From assembly GCF_012584515.1 (NCBI RefSeq), contig NZ_CP051461.1, forward strand, positions 2,227,501 to 2,291,500: a DNA stretch of 64,000 nt, read 5' to 3'. This DNA comes from Polaromonas vacuolata (GTDB lineage Bacteria > Pseudomonadota > Gammaproteobacteria > Burkholderiales > Burkholderiaceae_C). A program made the translations under genes and the position numbers. The notes under the pieces were generated by a model, which did no database searches, was not told the origin of the DNA, and was given only the letters and a program-made list of their open reading frames with translations. Shown in pieces: positions 30,059 to 40,949 of this stretch; the first letter of the stretch is position 1, and the number at the start of each line of letters is the position of its first letter.

Positions 30059-32206
30059 ATGCTACTCATGACAGGCAATAACGCGCTTTACTTAGCGCTG
30101 GGCTGCGGACTTATCGCGGTGATTTTCGGCCTTTTAACCCGCAGTTGGATTTTATCTCAAGACCCCGGCAATTCGCGCATGCAAGAAATCGCTGCCGCTA
30201 TACAAACCGGCGCCAGCGCTTATCTGGCCAGGCAATACAAAACCATCGCCATCGTCGGCGTAATTCTGGCCGTTCTTATCGGCGTATTTCTTGACGGTAA
30301 AAGCGCCATCGGCTTTGTGCTTGGCGCGGTACTCTCGGGCGGTTGCGGCTTTATCGGTATGAACATCTCGGTACGCGCTAATGTGCGCACCGCACAAGCC
30401 GCCACACGCGGAATTGGCCCAGCGCTCGATGTCGCCTTTCGCGGTGGCGCTATTACCGGCATGTTGGTGGTCGGTTTAGGCCTATTGGGTGTGACGGGTT
30501 TTTACTGGTTTTTAACCAGCGGCAGCAGTTTGGCAGACGGTAAGTCTCTGTCACAGCTACTAAACCCATTAATTGGTTTTGCCTTTGGTTCCTCCCTGAT
30601 TTCCATTTTTGCGCGTCTTGGCGGCGGCATCTTCACCAAGGGCGCAGACGTGGGAGCGGACTTGGTCGGCAAGGTGGAGGCTGGTATTCCTGAGGACGAC
30701 CCGCGTAACCCCGCAGTGATCGCCGACAACGTGGGCGATAACGTGGGTGACTGTGCCGGTATGGCTGCCGATTTATTTGAGACCTATGCCGTCACCCTTA
30801 TCGCCACCATGGTGCTGGGCGCACTACTGGTAAGCGCAGCACCGGTCAACGCCGTGCTGTATCCGCTGGCGCTAGGTGCTGTCTCTATCATTGCATCCAT
30901 CATTGGTTGTCTATTTGTCAAAGCCTCACCCGGTATGAAAAACGTCATGCCAGCGCTTTATAAAGGCTTGGCAATTTCCGGCATTCTTTCTTTGATTGCG
31001 TTTTACTTCGTCACCACCAACATGATGCCGCGCGACGCGATTGCCGCCACCGGCAGTCAACTCCGCTTGTTTGGTGCTTGCGCTACTGGCCTAATGCTGA
31101 CCGCCGCGTTGGTTTGGGTTACCGAGTACTACACCGGCACCCAGTACGCGCCAGTCCAACACATCGCTAAATCCTCTACGACAGGCCACGGCACCAACAT
31201 CATTGCCGGCTTGGGCGTGTCCATGCGCTCTACTGCTTGGCCGGTGGTATTTGTTTGCATCGCCATACTCGTGTCTTTCAAACTCGCCGGTCTGTACGGC
31301 ATTGCGATTGCAGCGACGGCCATGCTCAGCATGGCCGGCATTGTGGTGGCGCTAGACGCCTATGGACCCATTACGGATAACGCCGGCGGCATCGCTGAGA
31401 TGGCCGATATGCCTAGCAGTGTTCGCGCTGTAACTGACCCCTTAGACGCGGTGGGTAACACCACTAAAGCCGTCACCAAGGGTTACGCCATTGGCTCAGC
31501 AGGCCTAGCCTCCCTGGTACTGTTTGCCGATTACACCCACAAGCTTGAAAGCTATGGCAGCGCCGTCAGCTTTGACCTTAGCGACCCATTAGTCATAGTC
31601 GGCCTCTTTATCGGTGGCTTGATTCCCTACCTGTTCGGCGCCATGGCCATGGAAGCGGTAGGCCGCGCAGCTGGTGCAGTGGTTGAAGAAGTACGCCGTC
31701 AGTTCAGAGAAATCAAAGGCATTATGGAAGGCACGGCCAAGCCCGAGTACGGCCGCGCCGTCGATATGCTGACCACAGCGGCGATTAAAGAGATGATTAT
31801 TCCTTCTCTGCTACCCGTCGTCGTGCCCATAGTCGTGGGCTTGTTGTTAGGTCCCAAGGCCTTGGGCGGTATGCTAATGGGCACCATAGTCACTGGCCTC
31901 TTTTTAGCGATTTCTATGTGTACTGGAGGCGGGGCATGGGACAACGCCAAAAAATACATTGAAGACGGCCACCACGGCGGCAAAGGCTCTGACGCACACA
32001 AGGCCGCTGTCACAGGTGACACCGTGGGCGACCCCTACAAAGACACAGCAGGACCGGCCATCAATCCGCTGATCAAAATCATCAATATTGTGGCTTTACT
32101 GATAGTGCCTTTGGTAGTCAAGTTCCATGGCGTTGATGCGCCAGCCGCGCACAGCATGCCGGTGATGGAACCCGCAGCGATTAGCGCGCCGGCCGCCGTG
32201 AAGTAA
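30059..32206 (+). CDS. hppA: K+-independent H+-translocating membrane pyrophosphatase
   Basis: The 715-residue protein has about 16 membrane helices. PPi-binding signatures are present: [39 protein letters not shown], and near the end [19 protein letters not shown]. The motif [10 protein letters not shown] has Lys470 and Thr473 (own numbering), the K+-independent type in the family rule (K+-dependent enzymes have Ala there). It pumps protons while splitting PPi. GAGG lies eight bases before the ATG; a second ATG follows three codons on. The last 30 residues are Ala/Pro-rich. Confidence 0.97.
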   Translation: MLLMTGNNALYLALGCGLIAVIFGLLTRSWILSQDPGNSRMQEIAAAIQTGASAYLARQYKTIAIVGVILAVLIGVFLDGKSAIGFVLGAVLSGGCGFIGMNISVRANVRTAQAATRGIGPALDVAFRGGAITGMLVVGLGLLGVTGFYWFLTSGSSLADGKSLSQLLNPLIGFAFGSSLISIFARLGGGIFTKGADVGADLVGKVEAGIPEDDPRNPAVIADNVGDNVGDCAGMAADLFETYAVTLIATMVLGALLVSAAPVNAVLYPLALGAVSIIASIIGCLFVKASPGMKNVMPALYKGLAISGILSLIAFYFVTTNMMPRDAIAATGSQLRLFGACATGLMLTAALVWVTEYYTGTQYAPVQHIAKSSTTGHGTNIIAGLGVSMRSTAWPVVFVCIAILVSFKLAGLYGIAIAATAMLSMAGIVVALDAYGPITDNAGGIAEMADMPSSVRAVTDPLDAVGNTTKAVTKGYAIGSAGLASLVLFADYTHKLESYGSAVSFDLSDPLVIVGLFIGGLIPYLFGAMAMEAVGRAAGAVVEEVRRQFREIKGIMEGTAKPEYGRAVDMLTTAAIKEMIIPSLLPVVVPIVVGLLLGPKALGGMLMGTIVTGLFLAISMCTGGGAWDNAKKYIEDGHHGGKGSDAHKAAVTGDTVGDPYKDTAGPAINPLIKIINIVALLIVPLVVKFHGVDAPAAHSMPVMEPAAISAPAAVK

Positions 32207-32367
32207 AGCAAAGCAAAGCAAGCAGTGCTTCAAATAGCATTGCTGGTTCACTATAAAAAAGTGAGACGGGTGAAAAACAGCGATAGTTCACAAATAGCTG
32301 ATAAAAGTACATCTCTAGAGACAAGCCCGAATAGGCTTAAAGGGTTTTCACGCGCACACTAAAGTTC

Positions 32368-33801
32368 ATGCAATTTAACTTTATCGCCAATCGCTTGCTG
32401 CCGTCGGCTTCAGGCAAATCCATCCCAGTTATAGACCCGTCAGACGGCATGGAGTTTGACCAAATTCAGCGCAGCAATGCAGCAGACATTGACTCGGCGG
32501 TAAAAGCTGCACGCAGTTGCTTTGAGCAGGTCTGGCAAGGCCTAAGCGCCGCAGAACGCGGACGGCTAATGATGCGTTTATCCACAAAAATCGCCGCCCA
32601 CGCAGAAGAGTTAGCCATGCTGGAGTTACGCGACTGCGGCAAGCCGGTGAAACAAGCCAGAGCCGACGCGGCCGCACTGGCACGCTATTTTGAGTTTTAC
32701 GCCGGCGCCTGCGATAAGCTGCATGGTGAAACCCTGCCCTATCAAAGCGGGTTTAGTGTCATGACTTGGCGCGAACCGCACGGCGTAACCGGCCACATCA
32801 TTCCCTGGAACTACCCCATGCAAATTTTTGGCCGCAGCGTGGGCGGGGCACTAGCGGCTGGAAACGCGTGTGTAGTCAAACCCGCAGAAGACGCCTGCCT
32901 GTCGCTTCTGCGGGTCGCCGAACTAGCCGCAGAAGTCGGTTTTCCAGCCGGCGCACTGAACATAGTCACGGGCTACGGCCATGAGGTTGGCGATGCGCTA
33001 GCTCGTCATCCCGGCATAGACCACATCAGCTTTACCGGCAGTCCAAACATAGGCACATTGATACAGCAAGTAGCCGCAGAGCGGCATTGCCCAGTGACCT
33101 TAGAGCTTGGCGGAAAGAGTCCTCAAATCGTGTTTGCTGATGCCGATTTAGACGCCGCCGTTCCCGCCATCATCAACGGTATAGTGCAGAATGCGGGCCA
33201 GACTTGTTCAGCCGGCTCACGGCTTTTGGTAGACCTTGCGATTTACGAGCCGCTGCTCGAGCGCTTAGGCCAAGCCTTTGAAAGTCTGCGCGTAGGTCCT
33301 GCCAGCATGGACTTAGACCTTGGCCCTTTGATTCGCCAAAGTCAGCAACAGCGTGTCTGGGATTACCTCAGTGATGCGCAGGTAGCCGGCATACCTATGG
33401 TGGCTCAGGGCACAGTCGTTGACGAAGCACCTGACACCGGTTTTTACCAAGCACCGACCTTGCTACGCGACGTGCCTGTCAGGCATCGCTTGGCACAAGA
33501 AGAAGTGTTTGGCCCGGTGCTTTGCGCCATGTCATTCAGAGACGAAGCGCATGCGGTAGAGCTCGCCAATTCAACGCGCTTTGGCTTAGCCGCCGGTATT
33601 TGGACCAGAGACGGCGCGCGCCAGTTCCGCATGGCTAAGCGCGTCAAAAGTGGTCAAGTGTTTATCAACAACTATGGCGCTGGCGGTGGTGTAGAACTAC
33701 CTTTTGGCGGCGTGAAATCCTCTGGCTACGGGCGTGAAAAAGGCTTTGAAGCCTTGTATGGCTTTACCACTCTTAAAACGGTGGCGTTGCGACATGACTG
33801 A
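32368..33801 (+). CDS. NAD(P)-dependent aldehyde dehydrogenase
   Basis: The 477-residue length fits the ALDH superfamily. Motifs in order: IPWNYPMQIFGRSVGGALAA (cofactor), FTGSPNIGTLI, the catalytic-Glu block LELGGKSPQIVFADADLDAA, the Cys loop NAGQTCSAGSRLLV, and the late QEEVFGPVLCAMSF and PFGGVKSSGYGREKG. It resembles betaine-aldehyde/aminobutyraldehyde dehydrogenases; substrate is not fixed by sequence. The SDR oxidoreductase gene 200 bases downstream on the same strand may belong to the same catabolic route. Confidence 0.92.
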   Translation: MQFNFIANRLLPSASGKSIPVIDPSDGMEFDQIQRSNAADIDSAVKAARSCFEQVWQGLSAAERGRLMMRLSTKIAAHAEELAMLELRDCGKPVKQARADAAALARYFEFYAGACDKLHGETLPYQSGFSVMTWREPHGVTGHIIPWNYPMQIFGRSVGGALAAGNACVVKPAEDACLSLLRVAELAAEVGFPAGALNIVTGYGHEVGDALARHPGIDHISFTGSPNIGTLIQQVAAERHCPVTLELGGKSPQIVFADADLDAAVPAIINGIVQNAGQTCSAGSRLLVDLAIYEPLLERLGQAFESLRVGPASMDLDLGPLIRQSQQQRVWDYLSDAQVAGIPMVAQGTVVDEAPDTGFYQAPTLLRDVPVRHRLAQEEVFGPVLCAMSFRDEAHAVELANSTRFGLAAGIWTRDGARQFRMAKRVKSGQVFINNYGAGGGVELPFGGVKSSGYGREKGFEALYGFTTLKTVALRHD

Positions 33802-34003
33802 GATCGCAACAAAAGTAGCCACAGGCTGAAAATACAGCCAGCACATACATTCTGACCAACTTCAAATCCGGTCAACCCTACTAAGACACAGGCTTTGCGC
33901 AGCGCCGCTGTTGGCAGATTAAGCGGTTCTAAATAGTCAACACAGCCAAGTCTTTTTTGGCGCCAATTCCCATTTTTTCATTCACTTTTTCTAGGAAAAA
34001 TCA

Positions 34004-34765
34004 ATGCGAGTCAAGCATAAATCCATCATAGTTACTGGCTCAGGCGGCGGTATAGGCGAAGGCATTGCCCGCCGATTAGCCGCTGAAGGCGCGCAAGTAG
34101 TGGTTAACGACATCAACCGTGAACTAGGCGAAAAAGTCGTTGCCTCAATCATTGAAGCGGGCGGTAAAGCGGCTTTTTTTGCAGCCGATGTGGCCGACTC
34201 AGCCCAAGTCAAAGCCTTGGTCGCCTTTGCCGTTGAGCGCTTCGGATGCCTAGACGTAATGATTAATAACGCTGGCTGGACACACAAGAATCAACCGGCG
34301 CTCGATGTAAGCGAAGCCGATTTCGACAAGTGCTACGCAATTAACGTCAAAAGTATTTACCTAGCCACCGTCCATGCAACACCGGTTTTCCGAAGCCAAG
34401 GCGGCGGCAGTTTTATCAATATTGCCTCGACGGCTGGTGTGCGGCCACGCCCGGGCTTGACTTGGTATAACGGCTCAAAAGGGGTTGTCATCACGACGTC
34501 AAAGTCACTCGCTGCAGAGCTTGGCCCAGACAATATTCGTGTGAACTGTATTAACCCGGTGTTCAACCCCGAAACTGGCTTATCAGCGGAATTTGCCGGT
34601 GGCCCGCTGGATGAAGAACGCCTTTCAAAATTCCGCGCCAGCATACCGCTAGGACGTTTTTCGACCGCCTTGGACGTTGCCAACGCTGCCCTTTATTTAG
34701 CCAGTGATGAAGCCAGCTTTATCAGCGGCGTGTGCATAGAGGTCGATGGCGGACGCTGCGTCTAA
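34004..34765 (+). CDS. Short-chain dehydrogenase/reductase
   Basis: The 253-residue classical SDR has the nucleotide motif TGSGGGIGEGIARRL, the NNAG motif (MINNAGWT), and the catalytic Ser...Tyr-x3-Lys in INIASTAG and WYNGSKG. The C-terminus ends SDEASFISGVCIEVDGGR, typical for FabG-like enzymes. An Asp after the second beta strand (VVNDIN) points to NAD rather than NADP. Substrate unknown. The gap to the aldehyde dehydrogenase holds nothing recognisable. Confidence 0.9.
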   Translation: MRVKHKSIIVTGSGGGIGEGIARRLAAEGAQVVVNDINRELGEKVVASIIEAGGKAAFFAADVADSAQVKALVAFAVERFGCLDVMINNAGWTHKNQPALDVSEADFDKCYAINVKSIYLATVHATPVFRSQGGGSFINIASTAGVRPRPGLTWYNGSKGVVITTSKSLAAELGPDNIRVNCINPVFNPETGLSAEFAGGPLDEERLSKFRASIPLGRFSTALDVANAALYLASDEASFISGVCIEVDGGRCV

Positions 34766-34877
34766 AATTAATCACTCATTATTGACAGCACAGCCATAAG
34801 GTCATGCACCAGTTTGGCTAAAGAAGTGGGCCGCGATGGGGTAAATTCGATCTTTGGACCAAAATCCGAACAGGACC

Positions 34878-36002
34878 ATGACAGCAAAAATAATTCCCAT
34901 CGCCGATCTGCGCTATGCCAGCAGCACGCCACTCATTCCCAGCACATTTCAAGCGCCCAACGGCCTGTTGGGCGACACCTTAGGCCGACCGCTACGCGAC
35001 CTGAGAATTAGCGTTACCGACCGCTGCAACTTTCGCTGCAGCTACTGTATGCCCAGTGAAGTCTTTAACAAGGACTACGCTTTTTTACCGCAGTCGTCTT
35101 TGCTCAGTTTTGAGGAAATCACCCGCTTAGCGAGAATTTTCGTCGCCCACGGGGTAGAGAAAATTCGCCTGACTGGCGGTGAACCGCTGCTACGCCGTCA
35201 CCTTGAAGTCCTCATTGAGATGCTGGCCAAACTGCGCACGCCGTCGGGCAAACCGCTAGACATCACGCTGACCACCAACGCCTCGCTTCTGGCAAAAAAA
35301 GCCCAGTCTCTCAAAGATGCTGGGTTGCAACGCGTGACCGTCAGCCTGGATGCGCTGGACGACGCGACTTTCCGCAAAATGAACGATGTCGACTTTCCGG
35401 TCGCCGATGTCCTCGCCGGCATTGAGGCCGCGCAACGTGTTGGCTTAGCGCCAATTAAAGTCAATATGGTGGTTAAACGCGGTACCAACGACAACGAAAT
35501 ATTGCCAATGGCTAACTATTTCCGCGGCACGGGTAGCGTGCTGCGCTTTATCGAATACATGGACGTAGGTGCCAGCAACGGCTGGCGCATGGACGAAGTC
35601 TTGCCATCGGCCCAAGTCATAGAACGCTTGCAAACTGAGTTTCCTCTGCGCGCGATTGATGCCAATAGCGAGGGCGAAACCGCTCAGCGCTGGTCTTATC
35701 TAGACGGCGGCGGCGAGATTGGCGTGATCAGCAGCGTTACCCAAGCTTTTTGTGCCAGTTGCAACCGCGCCCGTTTGTCTACTGAGGGCAAACTTTTCTT
35801 GTGCCTATTTGCCAGCCAAGGTCACGACTTGCGCGCCCTGCTTCGCGGCAACTATGCGGACGATCAAATCGCCGCAGCCGTAGGCCATATTTGGGGCGTG
35901 CGTGATGACCGATACTCCGAGCTTAGAGCGGCTCTGCCCGCAGACAGCAGCCCACCGGGCAGCGGCGCCAAGCGCGTCGAGATGAGTTACATAGGAGGCT
36001 GA
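34878..36002 (+). CDS. moaA: GTP 3',8-cyclase (molybdenum cofactor step 1)
   Basis: Starting at 34878 the protein has 374 residues; a TTG at 34854 would add eight. The radical-SAM cluster motif is CNFRCSYC (CxxxCxxC), then [14 protein letters not shown]. The second 4Fe-4S cluster is [19 protein letters not shown]. The chain ends in Gly-Gly (SYIGG), essential in MoaA. It converts GTP to the cyclic intermediate of cyclic pyranopterin monophosphate. One base separates it from mobA, and its last codons form the mobA ribosome-binding site (GGAGG). Confidence 0.96.
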   Translation: MTAKIIPIADLRYASSTPLIPSTFQAPNGLLGDTLGRPLRDLRISVTDRCNFRCSYCMPSEVFNKDYAFLPQSSLLSFEEITRLARIFVAHGVEKIRLTGGEPLLRRHLEVLIEMLAKLRTPSGKPLDITLTTNASLLAKKAQSLKDAGLQRVTVSLDALDDATFRKMNDVDFPVADVLAGIEAAQRVGLAPIKVNMVVKRGTNDNEILPMANYFRGTGSVLRFIEYMDVGASNGWRMDEVLPSAQVIERLQTEFPLRAIDANSEGETAQRWSYLDGGGEIGVISSVTQAFCASCNRARLSTEGKLFLCLFASQGHDLRALLRGNYADDQIAAAVGHIWGVRDDRYSELRAALPADSSPPGSGAKRVEMSYIGG

Positions 36003-36003
36003 A

Positions 36004-36654
36004 ATGCTTGAAAACGAAATATACGCACCCCTGCATTCACAAGCCATTACCGGCGTGATTCTGGCTGGCGGTCGCGGCATGCGCATGGGCGGGGCTGACA
36101 AAGGCCTGCAAAACTTCAACGGGATTCCATTAGCATTACACACCTTGATGCGGCTAGGCCCACAAGTTGGCGAGATCATGCTGAACGCCAACCGCAATCT
36201 ATCGGTTTATGAATCCTTTGGCTCACCAGTTTGGCCAGACGGCGGCGGTTTAGGTGAATACGCCGGCCCGCTGGCTGGCTTTATCACCGGACTAGAGCGC
36301 TGCGAAACCGCCTATATGCTGACCGTGCCCTGCGACACACCGCTGTTTCCCAGCGATCTGGTCGAGCGTATGGCCCAAGCTTTCGCTGAGCAAGATGCCG
36401 ACTTTGCAGTCGCCAGCGCACCCGAAGAAGATGGACAACTCAGGCCACAGCCGGTGTTTTGCCTGATGCGCTCAGACATGCTTGAAAGCTTGCTTCAATT
36501 TACCCATGCAGGTGGACGAAAAATAGACGCTTGGACAGCCCAACACAAGACGGTGCAAGTGCCGTTTAATTTACCAAGTGACGATAAGCGTGCCTTTTTC
36601 AACGCCAATACGCTGGCTGAGTTGCACCTGCTAGAAACCCCTGCCACCGCATGA
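36004..36654 (+). CDS. mobA: Molybdenum cofactor guanylyltransferase
   Basis: The 216-residue protein begins with the nucleotide-binding loop [18 protein letters not shown] and has the Mg site in [15 protein letters not shown]. It joins GMP to molybdopterin, giving the bis-MGD cofactor of DMSO-reductase family enzymes. Translation is coupled at both ends: one base after moaA, ATGA overlap with moeA. Its presence implies that the host has bis-MGD enzymes such as nitrate reductase or formate dehydrogenase. Confidence 0.95.
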   Translation: MLENEIYAPLHSQAITGVILAGGRGMRMGGADKGLQNFNGIPLALHTLMRLGPQVGEIMLNANRNLSVYESFGSPVWPDGGGLGEYAGPLAGFITGLERCETAYMLTVPCDTPLFPSDLVERMAQAFAEQDADFAVASAPEEDGQLRPQPVFCLMRSDMLESLLQFTHAGGRKIDAWTAQHKTVQVPFNLPSDDKRAFFNANTLAELHLLETPATA

Positions 36655-37943
36655 AAACCCTAGACCAGATCGCCGCACAGCTGCAAGGCTATGACCCACA
36701 AGCTTTGCCAGCAAACAGCGTACTGGAGTTTTTAGCCGCGCTGGTCACACCCGTGCAGCAACGCATGGAAACACAGCTATTTGATGCCTTGGGCCGAGTA
36801 CTGGCAGAAGATGTCATCGCACCTTTTGATGTGCCGCCGCATGACAACTCGGCAATGGACGGCTACGCCTTTGACGCCAGTCAATTAAAGCCGGGTGCTG
36901 ATCTGCGTTTGCAAGTCATGGGTACGGCGCTAGCTGGAAAAGCTTGGCGCGCAAGCATTGGCGCTGGCCAGTGTTTAAAAATCATGACCGGCGCCATTAT
37001 TCCAGCCGGCCTAGACACCGTCGTGCCGCAAGAAATGGTCCGCATTGATGGCGACACCATCGTCATCGCCCCAGGACTTCTCAAAGCTGGCGACAACCGA
37101 CGCCTGCGTGGAGAAGACCTCAAGCAAGGTCTGCCAGCGCTGCTGAGCGGTGAGCGCCTGACACCGGCAAGACTGGGTTTGGTTGCCTCGCTTGGACTGT
37201 CTCGCGTAGTTTGCTTTCGACCACTGCGCGTGGCTTACTTCTCGACTGGCGATGAAATCCTCTCACTAGGCGAGGCTCCGCGCGAAGGCGCGGTCTATGA
37301 CAGCAACCGCTACACCGTCTTTGGCATGCTCAAGCGCATGGGCTGTGAGGTCTTAGATATGGGTGTGGTGAGAGATGATCCAGCCCGGCTGGAGGTAGCT
37401 TTTAAACAGGCAGCCGAGCAAGCCGATGCCATCATTACCTCTGGCGGTGTCAGCGTTGGTGAGGCCGACCACACTAAAACCATGATGAAAAAACTCGGTG
37501 ACGTCGCCTTCTGGCGTATCGCCATGCGTCCTGGCCGACCCATGGCAGTCGGCAAAATCGCTAAAACTGCGATTGAGGGCCAAGCTAAGAGCGCCATCTT
37601 GTTCGGCCTGCCGGGAAACCCAGTGGCGGTGATGGTGACGTTTCTCGCCTTTGTACGCCCTGCTTTGCTGCAAATGATGGGCTGCACGCAAACCGCACAA
37701 CCCCTACTCAAAGCCAAAAGCTTGGAAGCCATTCGCAAAAAAGCTGGCCGGACTGAATACCAGCGTGGCTGGGTCTCGACCGCGGCAGACGGCAGCTTGC
37801 AAGTTAAAACGACAGGCAATCAAGGCTCAGGCGTTTTGAGTTCCATGACTCAAGCCAACGGCTTGATGGTGCTGCACCACGATCAAGGCAATTTTGGCGT
37901 TGGCGATATGGTCGATGTGCTGATGTTTGACGGGGCTATTTAA
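36651..37943 (+). CDS. moeA: Molybdopterin molybdenumtransferase
   Basis: The 430-residue protein has the MoeA domains in order: N-terminal [17 protein letters not shown], the MoCF-binding domain with [28 protein letters not shown] and [13 protein letters not shown], then PGRPMAVGK and [16 protein letters not shown]. It inserts molybdate into adenylylated molybdopterin. It overlaps mobA by four bases and ends the moaA-mobA-moeA operon. A small hairpin follows its stop. Confidence 0.96.
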   Translation: MKTLDQIAAQLQGYDPQALPANSVLEFLAALVTPVQQRMETQLFDALGRVLAEDVIAPFDVPPHDNSAMDGYAFDASQLKPGADLRLQVMGTALAGKAWRASIGAGQCLKIMTGAIIPAGLDTVVPQEMVRIDGDTIVIAPGLLKAGDNRRLRGEDLKQGLPALLSGERLTPARLGLVASLGLSRVVCFRPLRVAYFSTGDEILSLGEAPREGAVYDSNRYTVFGMLKRMGCEVLDMGVVRDDPARLEVAFKQAAEQADAIITSGGVSVGEADHTKTMMKKLGDVAFWRIAMRPGRPMAVGKIAKTAIEGQAKSAILFGLPGNPVAVMVTFLAFVRPALLQMMGCTQTAQPLLKAKSLEAIRKKAGRTEYQRGWVSTAADGSLQVKTTGNQGSGVLSSMTQANGLMVLHHDQGNFGVGDMVDVLMFDGAI

Positions 37944-37964
37944 GCCAATGCGTTGGCTAACTTT
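37943..37964 (+). terminator. Weak hairpin terminator after moeA
   Basis: AGCCAA-TGCG-TTGGCT forms a 6-bp stem just after the moeA stop, followed by AACTTTT. The convergent dioxygenase gene ends 16 bases further on. Confidence 0.4.
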
Positions 37965-37979
37965 TAGCTAACCAAGCAT

Positions 37980-38660
37980 TTAACACTCAGACCAGCGCCG
38001 CAACAAATTGTTGTAAAGACCGGTCAAGCGAACAAGCGCGGGGTCTTTTTCACCGAAGCGCTGGCGTAAATCCATCAAGGCCATGTCCATCTCGTAGAGC
38101 TGACGCCGGCATTCGGTGTCCTTGACAACGCTTTGCATAAAAAGATAGCAGCCTAAGCGCTCACCACGAGTGACAGGCGTGACTTCGTGGATAGAGCCTG
38201 ACGGATAAATCACCAAGCTTCCAGCCGTTAGCTTGATGCGCTTCTTACCATGCGTGTCTTGGATGCACAGCTCACCACCGTCGTAGCTAGCTGGGTCGGA
38301 TAAAAACAGCGTTGCAGAAATATCGGTACGCAGCACACTGCCGTCTGGCTGATAGCGCAAGGTGCTGTCGCTATGCCAGCCGTAGTGGCTGTGCTCGCTG
38401 GTGTAGCGGTTGAAGTTGGGCGGTATCACTTTAAAAGGAAGTGCCGCCGACATCAGCAACGCTGAGCGGTTAAGAGCCCGCATCACTGTTTGCCGCAGCA
38501 AGGCCAAGCCGCTAAAACTATCGGGCAGTTGCAAGTTGTGCTTGACCGCAAGGGCTTGCGGCCCGGCGCTCAAGCCGCTCGCCCAAGGTGCGTTGACGAG
38601 TTGGGCACGTACTGTGTCCAACTCTTGGCTGGTCAACAAGTTTTCTAGCGTTAGCAGCAT
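37980..38660 (-). CDS. piuC: Fe(II)/2-oxoglutarate PKHD-type hydroxylase (PiuC/YbiX family)
   Basis: The 226-residue protein has the iron triad of the double-stranded beta-helix fold: HSD in HYGWHSDSTLRY, and His in YPSGSIHEVTPV followed by the Arg of TRGERLGCYLF that binds 2-oxoglutarate. The family is almost always coded next to a catecholate siderophore receptor, as here (eight bases from the receptor stop). It probably acts on the siderophore or its iron complex in the cytoplasm or periplasm; the substrate is not established. Iron control through the Fur-like box before the receptor gene would cover both. Confidence 0.92.
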   Translation of the reverse strand: MLLTLENLLTSQELDTVRAQLVNAPWASGLSAGPQALAVKHNLQLPDSFSGLALLRQTVMRALNRSALLMSAALPFKVIPPNFNRYTSEHSHYGWHSDSTLRYQPDGSVLRTDISATLFLSDPASYDGGELCIQDTHGKKRIKLTAGSLVIYPSGSIHEVTPVTRGERLGCYLFMQSVVKDTECRRQLYEMDMALMDLRQRFGEKDPALVRLTGLYNNLLRRWSEC

Positions 38661-38668
38661 GTTTTACT

Positions 38669-40894
38669 TTAAAAGTCGTAGCGCAAGGTGGCAATCAGTT
38701 GTCGCCCTTTGCCCGGAATGCCTTGGGCACCGCCTTCAGCTAGTTGTTGTATGTAGCGCTTATCGAAAGCGTTATAGAGATTTAAGCGCAGCTGCGTACG
38801 GGGTGAAAATTTGTAAGTCGCATACAAATCCGCCACTGTGTAGCTAGGAATATTTACCTTTAATCTGCCCGTAGGTCCCGGCTGAACACCACTGGTTTGC
38901 TCATCCACGTACTGCAAACCACCGCCTAAAGTCCAACGTTGATTCACGTCGTAAGTACTGAAGATATTGAATGAATGCTTGGGCGTGCCGCCCAGCTCTT
39001 GACCCACCGCAAAAGAGTTGGCGGGTGAAGACGTCACGCGAGACTGCAAAAATGTGTAGCCGCTATAGAGCTTCCAGCGCTTGGTGACGTTACCTGCTGC
39101 CAGCACTTCAAAGCCATTGATGTGGTAGCCAACATTAGGAATGGTTACATCACCAGCAACTGCTGCGGGAAACCGACCTTCTGAAGTTTCGGTGCGAAAC
39201 ACCGCCACGTTGAGGTCGAGGTTTGAGCCAATATCCCACTTAGCACCGAGCTCAATCGAATTGACTTTTTCGGGCGGCGTATTAAAGCCTGCACCCACAA
39301 TCGCCTCAGTAGCGCCGCCGCCAGCGAGTTGCACTTGGTTGCGGTCAAAAGAGCCTGCGACGTTGAAAGCACTGCCATAAGCAGCATAAAGCGAGGTCGC
39401 GGGATTGAGTTTGTAGACCATACCCATGCTGTAACTAAACACCTCATCTTGGCGTTGATGCGTGGTGTTAGAAGCAACATTGGCGCCAGTAAAACCGCTG
39501 CGCACGGCTGTTGCATCTACACGGTCCCAACGCCCACCTAGACTTAATTCCCATTTTGGTGAAAGTGCCAGCGTATCCAAAACGTAGACGCCAACATCTT
39601 TAGTCTCGAAGCGGTAGAGCGAGCCGTCATAGACCGGCGCAGCCGCGCCAATCACACGTTGGGCGGGGTTGTAAAGCGAAGTGCTTGGGCCTTTGGTGTC
39701 TCGACGACGTTGGTTGGAGTAGCTGTACTGCGACAGCTCCAGACCCGTCACCATATCGTGCTGGACGCTGCCGGTAGCAAAACTAAACAGCAAGTCGGTT
39801 TGGTTATTAAAGCCCTTGTCCGTCTGGTCACGAGGCTTGGTATCACCGCGTGCGGTGGTTGCGTCAACAATCCGTGGTGAGGAGGTAACCGAATCGTTGC
39901 CAACCCGGCTTAAACGCGTCTGGTTGCGCAGCACCAGACCCGAATTAAAGCTGTGCTGCACAGTCAAACCCAGGTTGTTAACCGAGACTTTTTTATAGTC
40001 GTCGGTATGGCCATAAAAGTTGTTGAAGTTCAGTCCCGGCGGCAAGACGCCGCCGTTGCCCAACACATTGCCGCGATCCATTGGTAAGCCGGCATCTGGA
40101 ATATCGTTTTGCTGAGTGTGCAAAAAATCAGCTGTGATCTGGGTTGGACCGTTAAAACCCCATGTGTAAGCGGCATACAAGCCGTAGCGACTTTCGTCGG
40201 CGACATCGCGGCCTGGTATGTCGGAACTATGCGTCATGAGGTTGATACGCACCGCGCTGTCTTCACTCAAGGGTCGATTCAAATCGGCCGTGGCGCGAAA
40301 GTAGTTATCACTACCTGCGCTTACTTCAGCGCGGTTAAAGGCTTCCAAGCTGGGTTTTTTAGTCACAAAGTTAATCGTGCCGCCAGCTGATCCGCGTCCA
40401 GAAAACGCTGAGTTCGGGCCTTTCACCACCTCCAGCTGGTCAATGTAGAAAGGATCACGAAAGTAGTTACCCAAGTCGCGCGTACCGTTGACATTGATAT
40501 CATCACGCGCATTAAAACCGCGAATCTTGAGTTGATCGCCACCGGGCGGATTGCCTTCACCGGCTTGCAAGCTAATGCCAGGAATATTGCGCAAAGCATC
40601 CTTTAAAGAAGTGACGTTTTGCTCTTCAAGCAAGTCGCTAGGCAATACAGAAATAATGCGCGGCGTGTCCTTTAGAGAGCGGGTGTACTTCAAGCTATCG
40701 ACCTGCTGACCGCGAAAGTCGATGATATTAACTTCACCTAACTTGGGCGCAGCGACTGCTCTGCGAGCCGTAGTACTTTCTTGCGCGGTGACACTTTCCG
40801 TGATGGCTAAAGCGCTTGTCGCAATGGCAATGGCGTGCAAGAGATGTAGTCTTTGTGGTGAGCGTAATCGGAAGCAAGCTTTAGGTTTTGTCAT
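38669..40894 (-). CDS. TonB-dependent siderophore receptor (Fiu-like)
   Basis: The 741-residue outer-membrane protein has a signal peptide (AIAIATSALAITESVTAQ region), then a plug domain with VNIIDFRGQQ, DALRNIPGISLQAGEG, QLKIRGFNARDD and VVKGPNSAFSGRGSAGGTIN. The barrel follows and ends in Phe (IATLRYDF), the BAM signal. Fiu-like receptors import catecholate siderophores using TonB. The downstream piuC-type gene supports this class. A Fur-like box lies 37 bases before the start. Confidence 0.95.
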   Translation of the reverse strand: MTKPKACFRLRSPQRLHLLHAIAIATSALAITESVTAQESTTARRAVAAPKLGEVNIIDFRGQQVDSLKYTRSLKDTPRIISVLPSDLLEEQNVTSLKDALRNIPGISLQAGEGNPPGGDQLKIRGFNARDDINVNGTRDLGNYFRDPFYIDQLEVVKGPNSAFSGRGSAGGTINFVTKKPSLEAFNRAEVSAGSDNYFRATADLNRPLSEDSAVRINLMTHSSDIPGRDVADESRYGLYAAYTWGFNGPTQITADFLHTQQNDIPDAGLPMDRGNVLGNGGVLPPGLNFNNFYGHTDDYKKVSVNNLGLTVQHSFNSGLVLRNQTRLSRVGNDSVTSSPRIVDATTARGDTKPRDQTDKGFNNQTDLLFSFATGSVQHDMVTGLELSQYSYSNQRRRDTKGPSTSLYNPAQRVIGAAAPVYDGSLYRFETKDVGVYVLDTLALSPKWELSLGGRWDRVDATAVRSGFTGANVASNTTHQRQDEVFSYSMGMVYKLNPATSLYAAYGSAFNVAGSFDRNQVQLAGGGATEAIVGAGFNTPPEKVNSIELGAKWDIGSNLDLNVAVFRTETSEGRFPAAVAGDVTIPNVGYHINGFEVLAAGNVTKRWKLYSGYTFLQSRVTSSPANSFAVGQELGGTPKHSFNIFSTYDVNQRWTLGGGLQYVDEQTSGVQPGPTGRLKVNIPSYTVADLYATYKFSPRTQLRLNLYNAFDKRYIQQLAEGGAQGIPGKGRQLIATLRYDF

Positions 40895-40930
40895 CGGATT
40901 TAAATGCTTTATTAAGAATTGTTATCTTTG

Positions 40931-40949
40931 AATAAGATTGATTCGCATT
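40931..40949 (-). promoter_or_regulatory. Fur-like box before the siderophore receptor gene
   Basis: The minus strand reads AATGCGAATCAATCTTATT, an imperfect dyad close to the AATGCGAAT-N-ATTCTCATT form of Fur sites in betaproteobacteria. It lies 37 bases upstream of the receptor start. Iron-repressed transcription of receptor and dioxygenase is inferred. Confidence 0.65.

Noticed and set aside
34766..34877. Molybdenum-cofactor riboswitch before moaA
   Set aside because: The 110-base leader is short and does not show the expected multi-stem structure; no terminator or sequestered start was seen.
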